From contig JAAZZB010000084.1 of assembly GCA_014239365.1 (NCBI GenBank), positions 21,980-85,979 on the forward strand: 64,000 nucleotides of DNA. The letters run 5' to 3'. The position numbers and the translations under genes were made by a program. Below, piece after piece: positions 41,258 through 49,866 of the stretch. The stretch's first letter is position 1; each line of letters starts with the position of its first letter. Source of the DNA: Verrucomicrobiia bacterium (lineage in GTDB: Bacteria; Verrucomicrobiota; Verrucomicrobiia; Limisphaerales; UBA1100). Below the pieces are notes generated by a model that searched no databases, was not told where the DNA came from, and worked only from the letters and a program-made list of their open reading frames with translations.

Positions 41258-42616
41258 ATGCCGAGTGTTTACATCAAAACTTATGGGTGCCAAATGAACG
41301 AGCGCGACAGCGAAGCCGTCGCCGCGCAGCTCGTGGCCAAGGGTTATGCCGTCGCGCCGGAGGAGGCGGATGCGGATGTGATTTTGCTCAACACTTGCAG
41401 CGTGCGCGATGCTGCTGAGCAAAAAGCGATTAACAAAATGCAAACGCTCATCGGTCAATCGCGTAAACATAATCCCGATGCGGTGCTCGGTTTCATGGGT
41501 TGCATGGCGCAAAGCCGCGGACAGGAATTGATTGATCAATTGCCTGACGTCGACCTCGTGCTCGGCACGCAAAAATTTCATCGCGCGGGCGAATATCTTG
41601 ATGACCTTCTCGGCAGTCGGCGCGACAAGATCGTGGACACCGCCGAAGAAACCGGCAGCGAAGCCACCATCCGCGAGCATCTCTCGTTGGGCGCGAGCGA
41701 GGCAAAGGCGATCACCGCCTTTGTTAGCATTATGCAGGGCTGCAATCAGTTTTGCACATTTTGCATCGTGCCCTACACGCGCGGGCGCGAGCGTTGTCGC
41801 AGCATTGAAGATATTGTCGCCGAGTGCCGCGAGTTGGTGGCGGGCGGCGTGCGGGAAATTACTTTGCTCGGCCAAATCGTTAACAGCTACGGCAAACGCG
41901 AAATCGGCGTGCGTGATGGCAAAAGTGCCTTCGTGCAACTCATCGAAGCCGTGCACGAAATTGATGGGCTCGAACGCGTTCGGTTTACCTCGCCGCATCC
42001 GAAAGGTTACGGCGATGATTTGGTGGAGGCGTACGCGCGACTGCCCAAGCTCGTTGAGAACGCGCATCTCCCGGTGCAAAGCGGCAGCAATCGAATGCTC
42101 AAGCTGATGCATCGCGGCTATACCCGCGAGCGGTTTGTGGAGTTGGTGGGCAAGCTCCGCGCCACGCGGCCGGAGATGGGGATTGGCACGGATATCATTG
42201 TGGGTTTCCCCGGCGAAACGGAGGCGGACTTCGATGAGACGCTGAGCCTTTGCGCCGAAGTGGAATTCGATAACGCATTTCTTTTTAAATACAGCCAACG
42301 CCGCGACACGCCGGCGGCCGCGATGCCGGATCAATTGCCCGAGTCGGTTATTGAAGAACGTCACGCGCGTTTGCTTGAGGCGGTGGACGTCATTCGCGTA
42401 CGCAAGCTGAAAGAATACATCGGCCAACGAATGGAAATTTTAGTGGAAGGCCCCAGTCGCCGCAACGCCGCGCGGCTCGAAGGTCGCACGCGGTGTAATA
42501 AAATTGTGGTGTTCGAGGGTGGCGAACGTTTCATCGGCCAAGTGATGGACGTGCAAATTGCCGATGCCACCAAAACGACTCTGTACGGCGATCCCGCCAT
42601 TTTGAATTTGAACTGA
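41258..42616 (+). CDS. miaB: tRNA-2-methylthio-N6-dimethylallyladenosine synthase
   Basis: VYIKTYGCQMNERDSEAV; radical-SAM MQGCNQFCTFCIVPYTRGRERCRS; C-terminal TRAM-like region. Confidence 0.95.
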   Translation: MPSVYIKTYGCQMNERDSEAVAAQLVAKGYAVAPEEADADVILLNTCSVRDAAEQKAINKMQTLIGQSRKHNPDAVLGFMGCMAQSRGQELIDQLPDVDLVLGTQKFHRAGEYLDDLLGSRRDKIVDTAEETGSEATIREHLSLGASEAKAITAFVSIMQGCNQFCTFCIVPYTRGRERCRSIEDIVAECRELVAGGVREITLLGQIVNSYGKREIGVRDGKSAFVQLIEAVHEIDGLERVRFTSPHPKGYGDDLVEAYARLPKLVENAHLPVQSGSNRMLKLMHRGYTRERFVELVGKLRATRPEMGIGTDIIVGFPGETEADFDETLSLCAEVEFDNAFLFKYSQRRDTPAAAMPDQLPESVIEERHARLLEAVDVIRVRKLKEYIGQRMEILVEGPSRRNAARLEGRTRCNKIVVFEGGERFIGQVMDVQIADATKTTLYGDPAILNLN

Positions 42617-42617
42617 T

Positions 42618-43169
42618 ATGCCTGAAATTTCTCTTGCCAATTTGTCGCTCGCGCTTGGCGCGTTGATGGTGCTGACCGCCGCCGTGGGATTGGCCAAGCC
42701 GGAGGGCGCGATGGATTGGATCAAAAAATTCCCGCGCAACGAAACCGCCGGTTGGGCGCTGATGCTCGCGGGGATGGCGTGGTTTCTTTGGGTCCTTAGC
42801 GACGAGACGCTGGCCGATTTCGAAAGATTCCGCACGCAATTTCAGGTCTTCATTGTCGCCACCGGCGTGGGCGCGTGTTTTTTTCTGAAAGACTTTCTTG
42901 CCGTGCGCGGCTTGGCGGTGGTGCTCCTGATGCTCGCTAAGCTCATCGTGGACACCGCTCGTTGGCATCCAAGCGATTGGCGCCTCGTGCTCGTGGTGCT
43001 CGCCTACGCGTTGGTGGTGAAGGCGATGTGGTTCACCGTGGCCCCGTGGCGGATGCGCGACATTCTCGATTGGGCAACCGCCAGCGAACGGCGCTTCAAA
43101 ATGATGTGCAGCGTGCGGTTGGTGTTTGCAGTGTTGTTGGTGGTGCTGGGTTTGACGGTCTTCAAATAA
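42618..43169 (+). CDS. hypothetical multi-TM membrane protein
   Basis: Several hydrophobic segments; close behind miaB. Confidence 0.6.
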   Translation: MPEISLANLSLALGALMVLTAAVGLAKPEGAMDWIKKFPRNETAGWALMLAGMAWFLWVLSDETLADFERFRTQFQVFIVATGVGACFFLKDFLAVRGLAVVLLMLAKLIVDTARWHPSDWRLVLVVLAYALVVKAMWFTVAPWRMRDILDWATASERRFKMMCSVRLVFAVLLVVLGLTVFK

Positions 43170-43193
43170 TTTAAAAGTGCGTGACCGCGCGGA

Positions 43194-43384
43194 CATTCCC
43201 GAAGGGAATGAACAACAATAGCCACGGGTGAAACCCGTGGGAAAACGAATTGAAACAATGCAACCTCGAAGGGTTGAATTTGGGTCGTTTTGTTCGACCC
43301 CTTCTGGGTCGATTTGTATTTCACGTTTGTACCCCGGGTTTCACCCGCGGCTATTATTGTTTGTTCCTTTCAGGAACCTGAATG
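43194..43384. repeat. multi-hairpin intergenic element with long inverted terminal arms
   Basis: Left cattcccgaagggaatgaacaacaatagccacgggtgaaacccgtggg pairs imperfectly with right ccccgggtttcacccgcggctattattgtttgttcctttcaggaacctgaatg; internal hairpins. Confidence 0.85.
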
Positions 43385-43414
43385 TGCGCCCAGCCGTTGG
43401 TGCTTGTTTCCAAT

Positions 43415-43445
43415 AAAAAAAGCCGCCCTTGCGGACGGCTTTTTC
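43415..43445. terminator. bidirectional intrinsic terminator
   Basis: aaaaaa-agccgcc-cttgc-ggacggct-tttt type stem with A-run and T-run. Confidence 0.8.
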
Positions 43446-43463
43446 AGGGGGATGGAGATTTGC

Positions 43464-44354
43464 CTAGCGGCGTTTCTCCAAATGTTTTTGTAACTCGCGC
43501 AGGGCGTTTCGCATTTCGTTCATTTCGCGGCGCAATTGATTGATGTCGCCGTTTCCTTCGTCCTCGCCGTGCTCGTGTTCGTGACGCTCGTGGCGGTGTT
43601 CGGGTTCTTCGCGATCCCTATGCCCTTCGCGGGTGTGGCCTTCGCGTTCGCCTTTATTCATCCGTCGGGCGTGGGCGGCCAGTTCTTCGGCCCAATCGCG
43701 CATTCCGGCGGCTTGCAAATGTTCGATGGCAGCGCCGATGTGTTTCATGCGCGCTTCATTGCCGCCTTCGCGTTCGCGTTCGCCGTGTTCACGTTAACGA
43801 CCTTCGCCGCGTTCGCGGCGTTCGCCTTGGCCTCGGAATTTGGCGATGGCGTCTTGCACGTGTTTGAGCACGTGAGCGGCTTCTTCTTTTTTGCCGGCCT
43901 TGCGCAACTCGGCGATGCGGCGTTCTTGTTGGTTGACCCATTTGCCGAATTCTTCGTTGTCGCCGCCTTCACCGTGGCCGTGGCCGTGTTCACCGTGTTC
44001 ACCGTGCTCGCGATGCCCGCGTTCTTCGCGGTCGCCTCGGTTGCGGTTGGCCATTGCCTTGCGATGTTTGGCTAATTCTGTGCGGGTGCGCTCGGCGAGG
44101 GCTTCGGCTTGGTCGGGCTTGCCTTGCTTGCGCAGGGCGTTGATTTGTTTTTCGCGTTGCTCGAGCCACGCTTCGATTTCGTGTGCTTGGCCGTCGCGTT
44201 CACGATCGCCTTCGCGGGCTCGTTCGCGTTCGCCTTCGCGGGGTTTGTCACGATCGCCGTCGCGGCGTTTGTCGTCGTCGAAGGACCGTGCGGTCCAAGT
44301 GAAACACACGCCTGCAATGAGCAGTGTGGCCATTAGGGGAATCCATTTTTTCAT
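43464..44354 (-). pseudogene. exported, highly charged (R/E/H/G-rich) repeat protein interrupted by an in-frame TAA
   Basis: Track ORFs 43794..44354 and 43464..43748 share one frame; codons after the stop read REHGEREREGGNEAR into MKHIGAAIEHLQ. Confidence 0.82.
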
Positions 44355-44418
44355 AGGGGTGCTTTTGTTTAGGGATTGAATGGGTTAACTTCCCCTCAGG
44401 CTACCGGCATTCCGGCGT

Positions 44419-45369
44419 TTGTCCAGTGGGAAACTAACTTTTATGAAGGGGACATTCAGCACGCCCCGCCGCATCCTCGTGGTGCGGGGCGGGGCGATTG
44501 GCGATTTTGTGCTAACGTTGCCGGTATTGGCGGCGTTGCGTGCGGCGCATCCGCAAGCGGGCGTGGCGGTGTTGGGGGCGCGGGAGTGCGGCGAAATGGC
44601 TGTGGCGGGCGGTTTGGCGGATGAAGCGCGGCCATTGGAAGCACGCGAATGGGCCGGTTTTTTTGTGGAAAATGGCGCTTGCGATAAAGGGGCGTGTGAA
44701 TGGCTGGCGGGGTTTGATTGGGTGATTTCTTTTTTGCACGATCCGGAAGGGGTTTTCAAAGCGAACATGTGTGCTGCGAGTGGCGCGCGGTTTTTGACGG
44801 GCTGTCATCGGCCGGCGGATGGTTCGGGCGTGTCGGCGGCAAACGTGTTGCTGCGGGCGTTGGAGCCTTTGGGCATTTCTGGGGCGAGCGCGGTGCCGCG
44901 GTTGGAGCTTTCGATTGTTGATGAAAAACAAAATGTGTTGGCGGTGCATCCGGGCAGTGGCAGCACGGCCAAGAATTGGCCGGAAGAACACTGGGCGGTT
45001 TTTCTTTCGGAGTGGCTAGAGCAAACGGACGTTGATGTATTATTAGTTGGCGGCGAGGCGGAAGCGGAACGGGTATCGCGTTTGAGTGCGGGGCTTCCTC
45101 GTGAACGCCATCGGGTGTTGCTGCGCGCGCCGTTGGTGGAAGTGGCGCGGGTGTTGAGTGGGTGCCGTGCGTTTGTGGGGCACGATTCGGGGATCACACA
45201 TTTGGCGGCGGCGGTGGGGTTGCCGGGAGTGGTGTTGTGGGCAGCGACGGATGCGATCGTGTGGCGACCGCCGAGTGATGCGATCGAGTTGATGCAACAA
45301 CCCATCGAGCCGGATGCGGTGTTGTCGGTGTTGCCGGTGTTGCGTAAGGTGAAAACTTTTTTCAAATAA
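44419..45369 (+). CDS. glycosyltransferase family 9 (heptosyltransferase-like)
   Basis: RRILVVRGGAIGDFVLTLPVLAALRAAHP; VHPGSGSTAKNWPEEHW; GHDSGITHLAAAVGLPGVVLW. Confidence 0.9.
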   Translation: MSSGKLTFMKGTFSTPRRILVVRGGAIGDFVLTLPVLAALRAAHPQAGVAVLGARECGEMAVAGGLADEARPLEAREWAGFFVENGACDKGACEWLAGFDWVISFLHDPEGVFKANMCAASGARFLTGCHRPADGSGVSAANVLLRALEPLGISGASAVPRLELSIVDEKQNVLAVHPGSGSTAKNWPEEHWAVFLSEWLEQTDVDVLLVGGEAEAERVSRLSAGLPRERHRVLLRAPLVEVARVLSGCRAFVGHDSGITHLAAAVGLPGVVLWAATDAIVWRPPSDAIELMQQPIEPDAVLSVLPVLRKVKTFFK

Positions 45370-45443
45370 ATTCATTGCCTCCATTGACAACTCAGAAATG
45401 TGTGGCACGTTGTAGTAGGCAATGAAGCTGCGCTGACACAGCG

Positions 45444-46682
45444 GTGCGGCAAAGCCGGTTGGAGTTTTTTGGCATGAAGACTAACCAGCGTATCTCAACA
45501 AAAGTGACCGTCCGTTTTTCCTGTCCCCGCCGTTTGCATTCGTTGCATCGTGCGGGGTTTACTTTGACGGAATTATTGGTGGTCATTGGAATCATCGGCG
45601 TGTTGGCGTCGATTCTTTTTGTGGCGATTGGTCGTGCGCAGGTCAAGGGGCACGGGGTTTTTAGCCGGAACAATCTCAAACAACTCAGCACGGGTTACAT
45701 CGGGCACGATGTGGAGCTGGGCGAATTTATGCCACACGCCAAGGTGGCGGCGGGGACTTGGGTGGAGACACTGACGCGGCGGGAGGGTTATGGGCAGGAG
45801 GTATTTCACAGTCCGGCGTGTTCGCCGAATCAAAATATTAGCTCAGGGCACTCGAAGATGGCGTGGCGCACGACGAGCCCGGAGAGCACTTATGAACATC
45901 TGACCCGTGTCTGACCGTCCGTTTCTTGGCAGTCTGCCAAGCGCATTGCGGAAGGTCGCGGCGGGAAGTTGGTGACCATTGAGGATGACGCGGAATGGAA
46001 CCGGTTTGTGGAAGCGGCCAAGCATTTTCCGCCACGGCTCTCGTGGGTGGGGGTGTTAAACGAAAACGAATCGGGCGCAGTGGGCGGCGGCGAGTGGGTT
46101 TGGAATGAGGAAGGCAAGCCGCAGTGCGGGCAAGAGTATTTTGCCTCGGGCGAATTTGAGGATGCCGCGAAAAAGGAGGGCGAATATTTCGGCGCGATGG
46201 TGCCGCTGCGTAATCCAAAGAAAAACACCGAAGGGATTTACGCGAAACAAAACATCCACAGTATGCCGAGCTTTGATTGGAAAGTGACGGGGATGATTGT
46301 GGAGTATCAAAAAAATCTGAGCAGCACCTACACCCTCAACGGCTGGGCGGTGTCGGATCATTCGCGGATCAACGGCAAAGTATCGAATCACTTTTATCGC
46401 GGGATGGAAGAGGGCGGCAGCGAAGCGCCTTTGTTCAGCGAAGGCACAGGGCCGGTGGTGATGCCGATGGAATCCAATCGGCCGGCAAAGGATTTAGAGT
46501 ACGGCGGCCAAACGGGGCAGGGGCTTTCGCGGTTGTGCATTGATCGCTATCACAATGGCGCCAACAACGTGACCTTTATGGATGGCAGCGTGGATGCGGT
46601 GAAGCTGGCGGATTTGTGGAAACTGAAATGGCACAAGCAATGGAAAGCGCCGCGCACTTTGCCGCGCGTGCCATTGAAATAA
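45444..46682 (+). pseudogene. type IV pseudopilin-like protein with a C-type-lectin-like region, interrupted by in-frame TGA at 45912-45914
   Basis: AGFTLTELLVVIGIIGVLASILF; downstream same frame WQSAKRIAEGRGGKLVTIEDDAEWNRFVEAA...WVGVLNENESG...GEWVW; C-terminal RYHNGANNVTFMDGSVDAV. Confidence 0.8.
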
Positions 46683-46683
46683 G

Positions 46684-47415
46684 ATGAGCATTTACATCGC
46701 CAAAGAGGGAAAGAATTGGGGGCCGTTTGAGTCCAAACAGGTGAGCGTGCTGGTGGAGCGTGGGTCGTTCGCGGAAAACGATTGGGCGTGGATTGAGGGC
46801 GAGCCGGATTGGGCGCCGGTCAGCGAAGTGCTGAAGGAATGGGAGGCGGCCGAGGCGGCGGGTCGGGAATTGGAGTTTCAAAAAGAAGTGGCGAAGTTGG
46901 CGGAGGAGGCTGAGGCGCACGAAGTGGCGGTAGTGAAGGAAGTGCCCGTTGAGGAACCCGCGCCAGTGAAACAGAAACTGCGCGGCACTTCGTGGTGGAG
47001 TCGGCATTTTTTCCTCGTCGCCTTTGGCTTGGGCACGGTGGGGTTGATCGCGCTGCTTGTGCTTCGTCCGTCGGCAGTGGCGGATTACAATTTACTGCAA
47101 ACCCGCGAGGGCCTTGCTTTTGAGCCGAACGCGAGCGAGCCCTTCGAGGGCAAGGCGGTTTCGCATCATCCCAATGGGCAGCTGATGTTCAAGGCGGTTT
47201 ATCGCGCGGGGAAACAACACGGGGAGATGGTTTCGTTTTTTGCCGATGGCCAAAAACAAAGTGTGGGTACGCTGGTTGACGGACAATTTCACGGGAAAGT
47301 CGTCTATTACCATCAGAATGGCGAAGTGCAGAGCCATTACGTCTACCAAAATGGCGAGGCCATCAGCCGCAAAAACTGGGATGCGGCGGGGAATATGGTC
47401 GATCGCGGCCAATAA
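46684..47415 (+). CDS. GYF-domain-like protein with TM and MORN-like repeats
   Basis: IYIAKEGKNWGPFESKQVSVLVERGSFAENDWAWIEGEPDWAPV; single TM; HPNGQLMFKAVY and HQNGEVQSHYVY repeats. Confidence 0.75.
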   Translation: MSIYIAKEGKNWGPFESKQVSVLVERGSFAENDWAWIEGEPDWAPVSEVLKEWEAAEAAGRELEFQKEVAKLAEEAEAHEVAVVKEVPVEEPAPVKQKLRGTSWWSRHFFLVAFGLGTVGLIALLVLRPSAVADYNLLQTREGLAFEPNASEPFEGKAVSHHPNGQLMFKAVYRAGKQHGEMVSFFADGQKQSVGTLVDGQFHGKVVYYHQNGEVQSHYVYQNGEAISRKNWDAAGNMVDRGQ

Positions 47416-47459
47416 AACCCCCGCAACTCGAAAATACTTCATTTTTTCCGAGAAATCGC

Positions 47460-47488
47460 TTGCCACCCAATGGGGGTGTTCATACACT
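47460..47488 (+). promoter_or_regulatory. putative sigma70-type promoter for rpmI operon: TTGCCA-N17-TACACT
   Basis: Hexamers and 17-nt spacing read directly. Confidence 0.4.
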
Positions 47489-47522
47489 GCGCGCCCATTT
47501 TGAGGGAAACAGAAGGAATTTA

Positions 47523-47732
47523 ATGCCAAACAAAGTAGTCAATAAAACGCGGAAAGCAGTCTCCAAGCGGTTCAAAGTCACCGCCAGTGGCAAAGTGAAG
47601 CGTAACCGCCAAGGCAAGCGACACCTGTTGTCATCCAAAAATGCCAAGCGCCGACGCCGCCTTCGCACCGCCACTTATGTGGTGAAAGACGATATGCGCC
47701 GCATCACCGAGAGCCTTCCCTTTAGCCACTAA
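47523..47732 (+). CDS. rpmI: 50S ribosomal protein L35
   Basis: KTRKAVSKRFKVTASGKVKRNRQGKRHLLSSKNAKRRRRLR. Confidence 0.95.
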   Translation: MPNKVVNKTRKAVSKRFKVTASGKVKRNRQGKRHLLSSKNAKRRRRLRTATYVVKDDMRRITESLPFSH

Positions 47733-47760
47733 GAGCCACTAATTTTCAGGAGAATTTACC

Positions 47761-48129
47761 ATGCGCACCACTAACGGACCCGCCTCACGTCAACGCCGCA
47801 AACGCTGGTTGAAAGCCGCCAAAGGCTTTCGAATGCGCCGCAGCAAACTTTACCGCTACGCCAAAGACGCGCTCGACCACGGTCGGCAGTACGCCTATCG
47901 CGATCGCAAAAACAAAAAGCGCACCTTCCGCGGCCTGTGGAATGTGCGCATCAATGCCGCGTGTCGCGCGAACGAAATGACGTACAGCCGCTTCATCGAG
48001 GGCCTCAAGGCCGCCGAAGTTGAGGTCAACCGCAAGGTGCTCGCGGACATCGCCGCGCAGGACGAGGCGGCGTTTACCGAGTTGGTCAAGGTCGCCCAAG
48101 GCGCCTTGGAAGCGAAGGCCGCCAAGTAG
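47761..48129 (+). CDS. rplT: 50S ribosomal protein L20
   Basis: RRKRWLKAAKGFRMRRSKLYRYAKDALDHGRQYAYRDRKNKKRTFRGLWNVRINAACR. Confidence 0.97.
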   Translation: MRTTNGPASRQRRKRWLKAAKGFRMRRSKLYRYAKDALDHGRQYAYRDRKNKKRTFRGLWNVRINAACRANEMTYSRFIEGLKAAEVEVNRKVLADIAAQDEAAFTELVKVAQGALEAKAAK

Positions 48130-48145
48130 ACGGCACACTTTCAAG

Positions 48146-48178
48146 ACGGGCGGCCAATTCAAGGTCGCCCGTTTTTTT
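48146..48178 (+). terminator. intrinsic terminator after rplT
   Basis: acgggcggcc-aattca-aggtcgcccgt followed by TTTTTTT. Confidence 0.75.
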
Positions 48179-48219
48179 GTTTATAGCCGCAAGCGTCTCC
48201 ACTACATTCCCCGCACAAG

Positions 48220-49224
48220 ATGTCATTGCTTGACGAAATCGAACCGTTGAAGGCCGAGGCCTTGGCCGAGCTAAACGCCGCCACCGACCAAGCCATGCTC
48301 GACCACGCCAAGGGCACGTGGCTCGGCCCGCAAGGTCGCTTCACCGGCCTCATGAAACAAATGGGCTCGCTCAGCAAAGAAGAGCGCCCGCTCGCGGGGA
48401 AATCCATTAACGCCGCCAAAGGCGAACTCGAAGCCGCACTGCAAACCGCGCGCGACCGTATCGAGCTGGCCGCCGCCGCGCCTACTGAGGCGACTGATTT
48501 CACCGCGCCCGGCCGTCGCCGAGCCTTGGGCAAGCTGCATCCCCTCACGCAAGTGACCGAGGATATCGTGAAGAGCTTTCGCAAACTCGGCTTCGCCGTC
48601 GCCGATGGCCCCGAAGTGGAGGACGAATATCACTGCTTCGATGCCCTCAACACCCCCGCTGATCACCCCGCCCGCGACGCGCAAGATACATTTTATGTGG
48701 CCACCGATGGGCGTCCACTCCTGCGCACCCACACTTCCAGTGTGCAAATCCGCGTGATGAAGGAACAGAAACCGCCCGTGCGCATCATTGTGCCCGGGCG
48801 TGTGTACCGCCGCGACACCGCCGACGCCACGCACAATCCCACCTTCCATCAAGTGGAAGGATTGTACATCGACAAAAACGTCACCGTCGCCGACCTCAAA
48901 GGCACCGTCGAATTTGTCTTTCGCGATTTGATGGGCCCGAAAACCCAAATCCGTTTTCGCCCGCACTATTTCAGTTACACCGAGCCCAGCTTCGAAATCG
49001 ATTTCGCCAACTCACTCACCCGCAAGATGGGCAAAGACTGGCTCGAAATCGCCGGCTGCGGAATGGTGCATCCGGCAGTGCTGGAAGAAGTCAATCTCGA
49101 CCCCGAAGAATGGACCGGCTGGGCCTTCGGCTTCGGCATCGAACGCATCGCCATGCTCCGCTACGGCATCAACGACATCCGGCTCTTTTACGAAAACGAC
49201 TTGCGGTTTCTGCGGCAGTTTTAG
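48220..49224 (+). CDS. pheS: phenylalanyl-tRNA synthetase alpha subunit
   Basis: HPLTQVTEDIVKSFRKLGFAVADGPEVEDEYHCFDALNTPADHPARDAQDTFY; GFGIERIAMLRYGINDIR. Confidence 0.97.
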   Translation: MSLLDEIEPLKAEALAELNAATDQAMLDHAKGTWLGPQGRFTGLMKQMGSLSKEERPLAGKSINAAKGELEAALQTARDRIELAAAAPTEATDFTAPGRRRALGKLHPLTQVTEDIVKSFRKLGFAVADGPEVEDEYHCFDALNTPADHPARDAQDTFYVATDGRPLLRTHTSSVQIRVMKEQKPPVRIIVPGRVYRRDTADATHNPTFHQVEGLYIDKNVTVADLKGTVEFVFRDLMGPKTQIRFRPHYFSYTEPSFEIDFANSLTRKMGKDWLEIAGCGMVHPAVLEEVNLDPEEWTGWAFGFGIERIAMLRYGINDIRLFYENDLRFLRQF

Positions 49225-49230
49225 CGGTGG

Positions 49231-49259
49231 TTGACAAATGGCATCGATAGGGTTACCGT
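49231..49259 (+). promoter_or_regulatory. putative promoter for the TA module: TTGACA-N17-TACCGT
   Basis: Perfect -35 hexamer, 17-nt spacer, weaker -10; just after pheS stop and before vapB-like start. Confidence 0.35.
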
Positions 49260-49279
49260 TGAACGAATAAGAGATCGAT

Positions 49280-49486
49280 ATGAATGCTGTAACTGTTTCC
49301 TCCAAATATCAAGTGGTCATCCCGAAGGGAATTCGGGATGCATTTAAAATCAAGCCGGGCACCAAGATGGCAGTGGTGCCGTTCGGAGAGACAATCCATC
49401 TCGTCCGTATCCGCCCAATCAAAGAGTTGCGGGGCATTTTGAAAGGTATGGACACGACTATTGAAAAGGAACCGGATCGGTTGTGA
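49280..49486 (+). CDS. vapB: AbrB/SpoVT (VapB-like) antitoxin
   Basis: VSSKYQVVIPKGIRDAFKIKPGTKMAVVPFGETIHLVRI. Confidence 0.88.
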   Translation: MNAVTVSSKYQVVIPKGIRDAFKIKPGTKMAVVPFGETIHLVRIRPIKELRGILKGMDTTIEKEPDRL

Positions 49487-49866
49487 ATGTGGTGGACTCA
49501 TCGGGCTGGTTGGAGTACCTGACAAGCGGCCCTCAAGCGAAGTTTTTTGCTGCTGCTTTAGAAGATCAGGATCAGTTAATCGTGCCCTCGATCACTGTGC
49601 TGGAGGTGTTTCGAAAAGTGAATCGCGAAATGGGAGAAGAATTGGCCAGAAATATGGTGGGCCAAATGAAACATGGAGGGCTTTTAGTGAATTTGGATTT
49701 TCGTCTGGCGATTGAAGCCGGGCGATTGGGGCAGAAGTACGGGTTGCCTTTGGCGGATTCAATTATCTATGCCACTGCACGAATCTATCACGCGACGCTT
49801 TGGACGCTGGACGCAGATTTCAAGGGATTGCCCAAAGTGAAATACAAAGCAAAACAAAAGAAATGA
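49483..49866 (+). CDS. vapC: PIN-domain (VapC-like) toxin
   Basis: NVVDSSGWLEYL; LEVFRKVNREMG; LPLADSIIYATARIYHATLWTLDADFKGL; GTGA overlap with antitoxin. Confidence 0.9.
   Translation: MNVVDSSGWLEYLTSGPQAKFFAAALEDQDQLIVPSITVLEVFRKVNREMGEELARNMVGQMKHGGLLVNLDFRLAIEAGRLGQKYGLPLADSIIYATARIYHATLWTLDADFKGLPKVKYKAKQKK

Noticed and set aside
40868-42427. 519-aa minus-strand ORF opposite miaB
   Set aside because: Complement of miaB; composition rich in A/H/R typical of shadow ORFs
43194-43384. CRISPR array interpretation of the repeated hairpins
   Set aside because: No regularly spaced identical repeats with unique spacers and no cas genes
43536-44075. 179-aa hydrophobic plus-strand ORF (FVLAVLVFVTLVAVFGFF...)
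   Set aside because: Exact complement of the charged R/E/H/G repeat gene; GAA/CGT-rich codons read in reverse give F/A/V runs
45384-45420. TTGACA before the pseudopilin gene as a promoter
   Set aside because: A consensus-like -35 but no acceptable -10 at 16-18 nt spacing
45444-46682. Possible diversity-generating retroelement target because of the lectin-like region
   Set aside because: No reverse transcriptase or template/variable repeat pair seen in the window
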